5,122 bases of DNA. It comes from Candidatus Bathyarchaeum sp. (GTDB taxonomy: Archaea > Thermoproteota > Bathyarchaeia > Bathyarchaeales > Bathyarchaeaceae). The notes beneath the pieces are model-generated. The model did no database searches, had not been told where the DNA came from, and worked only from the letters and a program-made list of their open reading frames with translations. Below, one piece after another: positions 1 to 5,122 of the stretch (position 1 is the first letter of the stretch; every line of letters starts with the position of its first letter). Location: assembly GCA_003096255.1 (NCBI GenBank), contig PIXS01000414.1, forward strand, positions 1 to 5,122, written 5' to 3'. A program made the position numbers and the translations under genes.

Positions 1-1003
1 AGCCAACAAGACCAGTAGTGAAAATGTTTTTGGTATAATTGTCTAGGGGACGTTGGATACAGTTTGTGGTCATCAGGATTGCTCCAGGAAACGCTTTGAA
101 TTCTTTTTGCTGATTTTGCCATGCAGTTCCATAATGACCGTAAAAGTGCGGGTAATTTTTTAGTTCTGGATAGCCGTGAGCAGGCAACATTTCTCCGTGA
201 GTGTAAATGTAGATTCCTTTGCGGCTCGTTTGTTTGAGAAGGTCTTCTAGGTCTTGGAGGTCATGTCCCGAAACAAGAATTGCTTTACCTTTCTTTGCGC
301 CAAGAGGCACTTTGGTTGGCACAGGATGCCCATATTTTCCAGTGTTTCCTGCGTCTAGAAGCTCCATGGCTCGAAGGTTAATTTCGCCACATTTGAGAAC
401 CAACCCAACAAGGTCATTTACTGATAATGTTTTGTCTAGTGTAGCTGCGAGAGCCTCATGAATGAAGGCGAACACTTTGGGGTCTTTCTGCCCAAGAACA
501 TATGCGTGGTCAGCGTATGCGGCTACGCCCTTGATTCCATAGATAAGAAGCCATTGAAGAGAATGAATATCAGGGTCCACATTTGGGTCAGAGTCGATGC
601 CCACCAATCTGCCTTGCTCTACCAGCTCATTGATGGTGGTCTTTGGGACAAAACTTACGGGACCATCAGGTTCTATGGTTCCGCCAGCAGTTTCAATTTT
701 TGTTAGTAATGAGTTGCGTAGTTGCACAGTTTTCTGGATCAGTTCCACGAATCGGTCTGGATCAAAGTTCACGTTTGTGAGGGTTGAGAAGAGGGCTTTG
801 CATGTGAATATGTTTGTTTGTTCGTCGGTGATTTGGTGTTTTTTTGCTTCTGTGGCTACTTTTGATAGTCCTTTTAGGGCGTAGATTAGGAGGTCTTGTA
901 GTGCTGCGACTTCGGGGCTTTTTCCGCAGACGCCATATTTTGTGCATCCTTTTTCGTTGAGGGTTTGTTCGCATTGGTAACAGAACATTTGGTTTTCGGT
1001 CAT
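1..1003 (-). CDS. hcp: Hybrid cluster protein (hydroxylamine reductase family), class I, partial at C-terminus
   Basis: Reading the minus strand from the ATG at 1001-1003 gives 334 uninterrupted residues to the left edge; the family is usually about 540-550 residues, so the last 40 percent lies outside. The N-terminus has C8-x2-C11-x8-C20-x5-C26, the class I pattern that binds the proximal iron-sulfur cluster. H247 (in GHD), E271 (in THGEM) and C315 (in TNC) have exactly the spacing of three hybrid-cluster ligands in Desulfovibrio Hcp (His244, Glu268, Cys312); the remaining ligands would lie beyond the edge. The family is cytoplasmic and is linked to NO or hydroxylamine reduction, protein S-nitrosylation and nitrosative or oxidative stress; the physiological substrate is debated. 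The start is fixed by the MFCYQCEQT motif beginning five residues in. The gene is divergent from the small YHS gene and carries no frameshift. Confidence 0.96.
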   Translation of the reverse strand, partial: MTENQMFCYQCEQTLNEKGCTKYGVCGKSPEVAALQDLLIYALKGLSKVATEAKKHQITDEQTNIFTCKALFSTLTNVNFDPDRFVELIQKTVQLRNSLLTKIETAGGTIEPDGPVSFVPKTTINELVEQGRLVGIDSDPNVDPDIHSLQWLLIYGIKGVAAYADHAYVLGQKDPKVFAFIHEALAATLDKTLSVNDLVGLVLKCGEINLRAMELLDAGNTGKYGHPVPTKVPLGAKKGKAILVSGHDLQDLEDLLKQTSRKGIYIYTHGEMLPAHGYPELKNYPHFYGHYGTAWQNQQKEFKAFPGAILMTTNCIQRPLDNYTKNIFTTGLVG

Positions 1004-1013
1004 AATTTTTACA

Positions 1014-1024
1014 TCCACAACAAT
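1014..1024 (+). repeat. 11-base direct repeat, copy near hcp
   Basis: TCCACAACAAT occurs here, within the leader just upstream of the hcp start, and exactly again at 1143-1153 near the YHS gene. It may be a shared element of the two divergent genes. The surroundings are low-complexity and A/C-rich, so the match could be accidental. Confidence 0.3.
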
Positions 1025-1036
1025 TAATGAGTGATT

Positions 1037-1069
1037 TTTCATATGTATAATCTTTCATATAAAGTAATC
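1037..1069. repeat. Tandem 16-17 base direct repeat over the hcp promoter
   Basis: TTTCATATGTATAATC (1037-1052) is followed at once by TTTCATATAAAGTAATC (1053-1069). The first eight bases are identical and both units end in TAATC. The pair covers the candidate TATA element of hcp, so it could be a paired regulator site. The sequence is AT-rich, so chance similarity is possible. Confidence 0.4.
1056..1063 (-). promoter_or_regulatory. TATA-like box, candidate hcp promoter
   Basis: On the minus strand these bases read TTTATATG, close to the archaeal TATA consensus. A transcript starting about 25 bases downstream would have a leader of roughly 30 nt before the hcp ATG. A second AT-rich element (ATTATACATATG, 1041-1052) lies a little nearer the gene and could be used instead. 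There is no strong Shine-Dalgarno site in the leader. Confidence 0.45.
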
Positions 1070-1142
1070 GGTAACAACAACCAACACAACAAACAAAAAA
1101 CCGATACACTAACACACCAATCAATCTAACAAAAATTCAACC

Positions 1143-1153
1143 TCCACAACAAT
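1143..1153 (+). repeat. 11-base direct repeat, copy near the YHS gene
   Basis: This is the second exact copy of TCCACAACAAT (the first is at 1014-1024). It overlaps the upstream side of the candidate TATA element of the YHS gene, where a BRE or operator could lie. The functional assignment is speculative. Confidence 0.3.
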
Positions 1154-1162
1154 CTTAAATAC
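1154..1162 (+). promoter_or_regulatory. TATA-like box, candidate promoter of the YHS gene
   Basis: CTTAAATAC is TATA-like and is centred about 35 bases before the ATG at 1193. Initiation about 25 bases downstream would give a leader of roughly 9 nt, so the mRNA could be nearly leaderless. That agrees with the lack of a clear ribosome binding site. Confidence 0.4.
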
Positions 1163-1192
1163 AATCAAAGAATAAAGATTAAACGATACATC

Positions 1193-1336
1193 ATGCCAAG
1201 AGACCCAGTCTGCGGCGTAATCCTAAACGAAAAAACAGCAAAATTCCAAATGCGCCACGAAGGCGAACCATACTATTTCTGCAGCGTGAAATGCAAGAAA
1301 CGTTTCAAGAAGAACCGAGACAAATTCGTCAAGTAA
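1193..1336 (+). CDS. Small stand-alone YHS/TRASH-type metal-binding protein (47 aa)
   Basis: The frame runs from ATG to TAA at 1334-1336 and gives 47 residues starting MPRDPVCG. It is a minimal YHS domain: DPVCG at residues 4-8, then YYFCSVKC at 27-34, then F38 and a basic tail. C7-x22-C30-x3-C34 fits the TRASH pattern (C-x19-22-C-x3-C), which binds transition metals in heavy-metal sensors, copper ATPases and related proteins. No membrane segment or signal peptide is visible, so it should be cytoplasmic. The gene faces the phosphorylase gene tail to tail with a 26-base gap, and its protein matches the phosphorylase N-terminus at 16 of the first 40 positions without gaps, with the three cysteines in register. 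It may be a metal chaperone, sensor or partner; the metal and role cannot be told from sequence. The length and family motif make it a real gene despite its size. Confidence 0.88.
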   Translation: MPRDPVCGVILNEKTAKFQMRHEGEPYYFCSVKCKKRFKKNRDKFVK

Positions 1337-1362
1337 TCCGTTTGTAAGCAAGTTTTGGGCAG

Positions 1363-3129
1363 TTACAGGTACGCTTCTGAGGCGTATCGGCGCATCATTC
1401 TGTGGCTGTTGAAGTAGTATGCAAGTTTTCCAATGGAGCTCTTCATCATTTGTATCCAGTCATCCCTGTTGCTGTAATATTTGGGGATAATCAGATACTC
1501 CAGCTTGTCATACAACTGGGTGATTTCTCGGCGTCTTCTCTCTGCTTCATCCAATTTTTCCTTTGGATCAGGACCAATTGCCCAGCCTGTGACGCCCTCA
1601 ATGCAGCCTTCAACCCACCAGCCATCCAAGACGCTGAAGTTAATCACGCCGTTGTGGGCTGCCTTCATTCCGCTTGTGCCAGAAGCCTCGAAGGGGGGAA
1701 TAGGTGTGTTCAGCCAGACGTCGACGCCAGAAGTGAGCTTAGCTCCCATCTCCAGATCATAATTCTCCAAGTAGACTATTTGCATCAGGTCCTTCAGATG
1801 TTGTTTCATTTCATAAATTTCTTCGATTAGCCGCTTTCCCATCCAATCATTAGGATGAGCCTTGCCAGCATAAATCACCTGAATCTCGCCAACCTTGTTG
1901 ATTTCCTCAAGCCTCTTCAAGTTAGAGAACAGCAGAGTTGCTCTCTTGTAGCCAGTGGCTCTGCGGGCAAAACCCAAAGTAAGCACGTTTGGGTCAAGCA
2001 GAGTGCCTGACTTTTCGCGAACATAACGTATGAGCTGTTCTTTGGCTTCAATGTGAGCCATCCAAATCTCCTCGTCGGGTATGCTGTCTACTCTGACCAG
2101 CAGTTCAGGTTCGTTTGCCCATCCAGGCAAATATCTGTCGTACAGTCTTCTGAAGCATTCGCAGGTCCAAGTGAAGGAGTGGACGCCGTTGGTTATTGCC
2201 GAGATTTTGTAGCCCGGAAACAGAGTTAAAGAAAATTCTTTGTGCCGTTTTGCTACTCCGTTCACGTACTTGCTGGTGTTCAGTGCCAACTTGGTCATGT
2301 TAAGTTGGTCTTGTCCCCCAAGCTCCTTCAGGGTTTTGAGGGGAATTATGTCCCCCATCAACTTTTGGACGAGGTCGTAAGAGAATTTGTCGTGACCTGC
2401 CTCCACAGGAGTGTGAGTAGTGAATATACATAGGTCTCTTATGTTATCCACTTCTTTTCCGTTATTTCTCAGGAGCTCCAAAGTGAGCAGACAGGAGTGC
2501 CCTTCATTCATGTGGTATTTTCCGACGTTAAAGCCTGAGGCTTCAAGCATCTTCACTCCGCCAATGCCCAAAACAATCTCCTGCTTCAGCCTGTATTCTC
2601 GGTCGCCTCCATATAGGTATGAAGTGATTTCTCTGTCTTCTGGGGCGTTGCCGTCGACGTCTGTGTCAAGAAACAACACAGGAACAAGACCGCCGCGGGG
2701 ACTCTGGTAATCGTAAAGCCAAGCCTTCACTTTGACGGGGCGATTCTGTATTTTCAGCTCAACTTGGTTTGGCAACTCATTCATGTATTTTGATGGTGTC
2801 CAATCGTCGGGGTGTTCGATTTGTTTTCCGTCCTTGAGTTCCTGTCTCAGGTAACCTTTCTTGCTGACAAGGGTGACTCCAACCAAAGGAATTTTGAGGT
2901 CGGCACTGGATTTGATGACGTCTCCAGCTAATACGCCTAAGCCTCCGCTGTAGGTGTGAACATTCTTGTCTAACCCGATTTCCATGGAAAAATAGGCTAT
3001 TTTCTTTCCCCGCAGGAAGGCTCGCTTGCAGTATTCACCGCAGAAATGGTAGGTTTTTCCCCTCACTTCAGCCTTGTATTCTTCTTTTGGTTCAGCTAAT
3101 GGCAAGCCGCAGACAGGGTCTCTGATCAT
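1363..3129 (-). CDS. Alpha-glucan (glycogen/maltodextrin) phosphorylase, GT35, with fused N-terminal YHS/TRASH domain
   Basis: The 588-residue protein phosphorolyses alpha-1,4-glucan to glucose 1-phosphate using pyridoxal phosphate. Residues 1-41 form a YHS domain (DPVCG 4-8, YHFCGEYC 27-34; C7, C30, C34). The catalytic domain begins at once with KKIAYFSMEIG (42-52), the usual N-terminal strand of archaeal and bacterial phosphorylases. It continues with the glycine-rich loop YSGGLGVLAGD (60-70), NEGHS (208-212), TNGVHSFTW (313-321), GFARRATGYKR (386-396, the phosphate-contact region) and EASGTSGMK (481-489), with K489 as the predicted PLP lysine. It is a short form, about 546 residues without YHS, lacking the extra N-terminal domain of the 840-residue MalP type. 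ATG at 3129 is chosen because AGAGG lies 9 bases upstream and the YHS motif starts at residue 4; a later Met49 would cut off conserved catalytic sequence. It lies 55 bases downstream of the GH57 gene, probably co-transcribed. No signal peptide. Confidence 0.94.
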   Translation of the reverse strand: MIRDPVCGLPLAEPKEEYKAEVRGKTYHFCGEYCKRAFLRGKKIAYFSMEIGLDKNVHTYSGGLGVLAGDVIKSSADLKIPLVGVTLVSKKGYLRQELKDGKQIEHPDDWTPSKYMNELPNQVELKIQNRPVKVKAWLYDYQSPRGGLVPVLFLDTDVDGNAPEDREITSYLYGGDREYRLKQEIVLGIGGVKMLEASGFNVGKYHMNEGHSCLLTLELLRNNGKEVDNIRDLCIFTTHTPVEAGHDKFSYDLVQKLMGDIIPLKTLKELGGQDQLNMTKLALNTSKYVNGVAKRHKEFSLTLFPGYKISAITNGVHSFTWTCECFRRLYDRYLPGWANEPELLVRVDSIPDEEIWMAHIEAKEQLIRYVREKSGTLLDPNVLTLGFARRATGYKRATLLFSNLKRLEEINKVGEIQVIYAGKAHPNDWMGKRLIEEIYEMKQHLKDLMQIVYLENYDLEMGAKLTSGVDVWLNTPIPPFEASGTSGMKAAHNGVINFSVLDGWWVEGCIEGVTGWAIGPDPKEKLDEAERRRREITQLYDKLEYLIIPKYYSNRDDWIQMMKSSIGKLAYYFNSHRMMRRYASEAYL

Positions 3130-3138
3130 AACATAAAA

Positions 3139-3143
3139 CCTCT
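3139..3143 (-). promoter_or_regulatory. Ribosome binding site supporting the YHS-containing start of the phosphorylase
   Basis: The minus strand reads AGAGG, then 9 bases, then the ATG at 3127-3129. The site supports translation from the first codon of the YHS domain rather than from a start inside the catalytic domain. Confidence 0.5.
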
Positions 3144-3167
3144 TGATTCACACCGCACTCAACTATT

Positions 3168-3174
3168 GTATATC
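3168..3174 (-). promoter_or_regulatory. Possible internal TATA-like element ahead of the phosphorylase gene
   Basis: GATATAC on the minus strand lies in the 55-base gap after the GH57 stop, about 42 bases from the phosphorylase ATG. It could give a short-leader transcript for the phosphorylase alone. The match is weak; read-through from the GH57 promoter is at least as likely. Confidence 0.22.
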
Positions 3175-3184
3175 GTGTCCTTTC

Positions 3185-4780
3185 TTAGTTTTCTTTTTCC
3201 TTCACGCGGGAAGTGCCCTCAGCAATTTTCTTCAACTGTTTTATCCGTTTTTCAGTTACAGTGAGAACTTTCTTCCGTAATGTTTCTCCACCTATTTTCT
3301 TCTTTGAAGCAGTTATTCTGGCTATTTGGTCAGCCAATTTATCATCACCAACAACAAAGCGGAGCCACCTTTCAAAATCGCATCTTTCCATGTGGAACCG
3401 AACAGAGCTTACGTCAACTTTTTTCAGGGCTGAAATAAACTCGCTTAAACTGTGAACAGTCAAATCAGAGGAACGAGCAAATTCGTAGGAGAAAGTGAAA
3501 CCGATTCCAGAAGGAAGACGCCTCAGCAATCTCTTTGCCGCCAGTTCAGGTTTTTCCAGTTCCAAACGGATACTAGCTTCAAGATCAGAGAGGATTCTGG
3601 AGTAAACGGCGAAGGCTTCCACGGGGCTGCCCATGGAACTGAAGTAGTTGTGCACGTCTCCGGGTCCGCCCCCTTTTATGCTGAGGTAGTAGAGGTGGTC
3701 GCTTAACTGGAGGTAACGCCAGAGTCTGATCATGTCTTTGTCACCTATTCTTTTTACCAGCTGTTCCAGTTCTTTTATGGAGTCGTAGCAGATGTTTTGC
3801 ATGGGGTTGCCTATCCATGCGCTGGGGTCTCGTTCAATGTCCGCCCACGAAACCGTGTTGTATTCGTGAACGTCTATTTCGTCCACGGGCTCGTGAAGAT
3901 CAATGACTTCTGAAGGGGTTCGCCAGTTCAGGTGATGCCATCTGTTCACTTCGCTGGGCAGTGCTCTGAGGAATTCGTGGATGCCACATTCTGGCCAGTG
4001 GTGTTCCCCAAAGGTTTCGTAGTCAACAAAGATTGTGATTACCTGTCCTTGGGCTGAGGCTAGCCATCGGGCGTACTTGGTTGCGTCTAAGGGATACTCG
4101 TTCCACAATGGCGAAGAGAAACGGAATCCTATGTCGTCTGAGAGGCGGTAGTTACGAAGCAAAACACGGAGGTCTGAGTTTTTGGCTTTGTAAACGTAGT
4201 TGGGGCTTCTTCCCTCAAGGATTCTTTCAATGCCTTCAGTGACTGTGGCTTTGTATCCCATCTTTTCCATCGTTTTCGCTATGGCATTGTTGTATAGGAG
4301 TTCAGTGTTTTCAACAGTTTGTGGCTCAATGTTGAAGAGGTCTTTCATGAGTTGCCGATGCATTTCTAGTTGTTCCACAAACTCTGAGCGGTCTTCACCA
4401 TACAGGCTAGCTAAGGAGTGGTAGTATGTTTCGTCCATGAATTCGACGCATCCAGTGTCAGCAAGCTGCCTGAACGAGTCGATAAGCGCTGGTTTCCACA
4501 GTTGACATTGTTCAAGAAAGACGCCTGATATGCCGTAGGTCACTTTGAAGGGTTTTCCCGCTTTCTTGCTCTTTTCAATCTGTTCAAAGATTATGTCATT
4601 TGTGGGAAAGTAGCATTTTCTTGCGGCTCTTTCGAAAACGTAACGGTTAAGCCCATTGTCAAAGTAGAGGTCAAAAAGGTCTTTTTTGGTCACTTTTCCT
4701 TTAGCTAGTAGGTCGGAGTGAAAGTTTCGGTTCAGTCTGAAGGGCTGATGAACCTCAAACATTAAACAAATGTCTGTCAT
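3185..4780 (-). CDS. GH57 alpha-amylase / 4-alpha-glucanotransferase-like enzyme with extra C-terminal domain
   Basis: The 531-residue protein resembles the Methanocaldococcus type of GH57 alpha-amylase. GH57 regions appear in order: FEVHQP (8-13, region 1); GCVEF (110-114, region 2); ENTELLYNN (157-165, region 3), with E160 the likely nucleophile; FVDYETFGEHHWP (251-263, region 4), with D253 the likely acid/base; and LQLSDHLYYLS (357-367, region 5). Retaining GH57 enzymes act on alpha-1,4-glucans as amylases or glucanotransferases; sequence alone does not decide which. No signal peptide is seen, which suggests action on internal glycogen or maltodextrin. The GH57 core ends near residue 420. 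Residues about 424-490 (SLSEFISALKKVDVSSV, FHMERCDFERWL, GDDKLADQI) form a separate segment that recalls the DUF5752 family from memory, and a Lys-rich tail follows. The start is set by HQP close to the N-terminus; the RBS is weak. It precedes the phosphorylase in a likely operon supplying it with maltodextrin. Confidence 0.92.
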   Translation of the reverse strand: MTDICLMFEVHQPFRLNRNFHSDLLAKGKVTKKDLFDLYFDNGLNRYVFERAARKCYFPTNDIIFEQIEKSKKAGKPFKVTYGISGVFLEQCQLWKPALIDSFRQLADTGCVEFMDETYYHSLASLYGEDRSEFVEQLEMHRQLMKDLFNIEPQTVENTELLYNNAIAKTMEKMGYKATVTEGIERILEGRSPNYVYKAKNSDLRVLLRNYRLSDDIGFRFSSPLWNEYPLDATKYARWLASAQGQVITIFVDYETFGEHHWPECGIHEFLRALPSEVNRWHHLNWRTPSEVIDLHEPVDEIDVHEYNTVSWADIERDPSAWIGNPMQNICYDSIKELEQLVKRIGDKDMIRLWRYLQLSDHLYYLSIKGGGPGDVHNYFSSMGSPVEAFAVYSRILSDLEASIRLELEKPELAAKRLLRRLPSGIGFTFSYEFARSSDLTVHSLSEFISALKKVDVSSVRFHMERCDFERWLRFVVGDDKLADQIARITASKKKIGGETLRKKVLTVTEKRIKQLKKIAEGTSRVKEKEN

Positions 4781-4840
4781 AGTTGACCACTAAACCAAAG
4801 GACATGTAGGCTTCCGAGATGCAAAGTGGTTCTCTGCTCC

Positions 4841-4848
4841 TTTTATAA
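4841..4848 (-). promoter_or_regulatory. TATA box, candidate promoter of the GH57-phosphorylase operon
   Basis: The minus strand reads TTATAAAA, preceded by purine-rich GATAAGAAG, which could act as a BRE. Initiation about 25 bases downstream would leave a leader of about 38 nt before the ATG at 4780. This is the best promoter candidate for the glucan genes. Confidence 0.5.
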
Positions 4849-4910
4849 CTTCTTATCTACCAATATTTTTCAAGTTTCAACATTTTTGTAGCTGCCTCAA
4901 CATGGAAACG

Positions 4911-4991
4911 TGAACAGTTTTGTTGTGCTTGTTTTTCTGAAAAAATACTGTTTTCAACAATGTACCTCTATTAGGCTACAAATATGCTGGC
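4911..4991 (+). repeat. Imperfect tandem repeat, copy A
   Basis: The unit begins TGAACAGT and ends ATTAGGCTACAAATATGCTGGC. Its last 41 bases (4951-4991) align without gaps to 5042-5082 at about 32 positions, including TTTTCAACAA, TATTAGGCT and AATATG. The front part matches copy B more loosely, with small length differences. An ATG at 4984 opens only 8 codons before a stop. Confidence 0.55.
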
Positions 4992-4997
4992 GGTTCT

Positions 4998-5082
4998 GAA
5001 CAGTGGATAGTTGCTGTGCGCAGAAAAACAGAAAAAGCTATTTTTCAACAATCATCTGCTATTAGGCTCCTAATATGATTGC
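4998..5082 (+). repeat. Imperfect tandem repeat, copy B
   Basis: The unit begins TGAACAGTGG and contains the clean dyad GAAAAA-GCTA-TTTTTC, TTTCAACA, CTATTAGGCT and AATATG. It lies about 87-91 bases from copy A. The ATG at 5075 inside its end starts a frame that stays open to the window edge. Sequence after 5090 (TGTTGTG, then a T run) loosely recalls the front of copy A, so a third partial unit is conceivable. Confidence 0.55.
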
Positions 5083-5122
5083 AGGGGATGTTGTTGTGAA
5101 GTTTTTTCAGCAGATGAAAGTC
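5075..5122 (+). CDS. Possible start of an unidentified gene, partial
   Basis: ATG at 5075 opens 16 codons to the right edge: MIAGDVVVKFFQQMKV. The composition is protein-like, and an A/T-rich element about 35 bases upstream (5031-5046) could serve as promoter. The stretch is too short to assign a family, and sixteen open codons can occur by chance. If real, the gene is divergent from the GH57 operon. Confidence 0.3.
   Translation, partial: MIAGDVVVKFFQQMKV

Larger units (their letters stand above)
1072..1169. other. Nearly G-free tract in the divergent intergenic region
   Basis: Over 98 bases the plus strand holds one G (1103), with many A and C in CAACAA-type runs; the minus strand is therefore T/G-rich. 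No coding gene is supported here. A minus-strand open frame with a TTG start at 1122-1124 crosses it, but it then runs out of frame through hcp. The skew could mark an unstructured leader or spacer; its function is unknown. Confidence 0.5.
4781..5074. other. Intergenic region upstream of the GH57 gene
   Basis: These 294 bases hold no supported gene. They contain the GH57 TATA candidate, three exact copies of TTTCAACA (4875-4882, 4952-4959, 5043-5050) and most of two diverged tandem repeat copies. A short A/T dyad precedes or overlaps the TTTCAACA motif in each repeat: GAAAAAA-TACTG-TTTTC (4939-4955) and GAAAAA-GCTA-TTTTTC (5031-5046). The layout suits a divergent regulatory region, with the GH57 operon to the left and a possible plus-strand gene to the right. 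Confidence 0.5.

Noticed and set aside
219..884. Three overlapping plus-strand open frames
   Set aside because: They are antisense to hcp, whose cluster ligands are conserved across this stretch.
762..1124. Minus-strand open frame of 120 codons with a TTG start and many Cys, Arg and Lys
   Set aside because: It overlaps the start of hcp in another frame, its composition is unlike a folded protein, and hcp is firmly supported by motifs.
1337..1362. Intrinsic terminator between the convergent genes
   Set aside because: Only short T runs are present and no stable hairpin is visible, so no terminator is called.
1402..1830. Plus-strand open frame of 142 codons
   Set aside because: It lies wholly antisense to the phosphorylase catalytic region, including the PLP-lysine motif, and shows no family motif; it is a shadow.
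2983..2985. Alternative phosphorylase start at Met49, which would exclude the YHS domain
   Set aside because: It would remove the conserved KIAYFSM strand, whereas the upstream ATG has an RBS-like AGAGG and an intact YHS motif.
2242..4424. Several plus-strand open frames of 63-96 codons antisense to the phosphorylase and GH57 genes
   Set aside because: None shows a recognisable motif or start signal, and the minus-strand genes explain the region fully.
4911..5122. CRISPR-like array in the right-hand repeats
   Set aside because: Only two diverged copies are present, the unit is too long, and there are no uniform repeat-spacer boundaries.

Overview
The window looks archaeal. AT-rich TATA-like elements sit at archaeal distances ahead of the genes, and one Shine-Dalgarno-like site is present. 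The central pair is a GH57 alpha-amylase of the methanogen type plus a short GT35 alpha-glucan phosphorylase, which is a familiar archaeal glycogen or maltodextrin breakdown set. The hybrid cluster protein has the cysteine spacing of strict anaerobes. An anaerobic, mesophilic to moderately thermophilic archaeon, for example a Bathyarchaeia-like or related lineage, is a reasonable guess, but the lineage is inference only.

Layout. (1) Positions 1-1003, minus strand: the N-terminal 334 residues of a class I hybrid cluster protein (Hcp, prismane, hydroxylamine reductase type), cut by the left edge. (2) 1004-1192: a divergent intergenic region with a TATA-like element for each side, a short tandem repeat over the hcp element, an 11-base repeat near each gene, and a 98-base tract with a single G on the plus strand. 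(3) 1193-1336, plus strand: a 47-residue stand-alone YHS/TRASH-type metal-binding protein. (4) 1363-3129, minus strand: a glucan phosphorylase with its own N-terminal YHS/TRASH domain fused directly to the catalytic domain. (5) 3185-4780, minus strand: a GH57 amylase with an extra C-terminal domain. (6) 4781-5122: a promoter region for the GH57-phosphorylase unit, two diverged copies of an 80-90 base tandem repeat, and possibly the first 16 codons of a plus-strand gene running off the right edge.

How they work together. The GH57 enzyme would shorten or rearrange intracellular alpha-glucan, and the phosphorylase, 55 bases downstream on the same strand, would release glucose 1-phosphate. Neither has a visible signal peptide, so both should be cytoplasmic. 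The notable point is the YHS/TRASH module. It occurs twice within about 2 kb: once alone, and once at the front of a carbohydrate enzyme that does not normally carry it. Both copies have Cys7, Cys30 and Cys34 and align without gaps. This suggests metal or redox control of glucan phosphorolysis, or a metal-linked partnership between the two proteins. The neighbouring Hcp is a redox and nitrosative-stress protein, which fits that idea but does not prove it.
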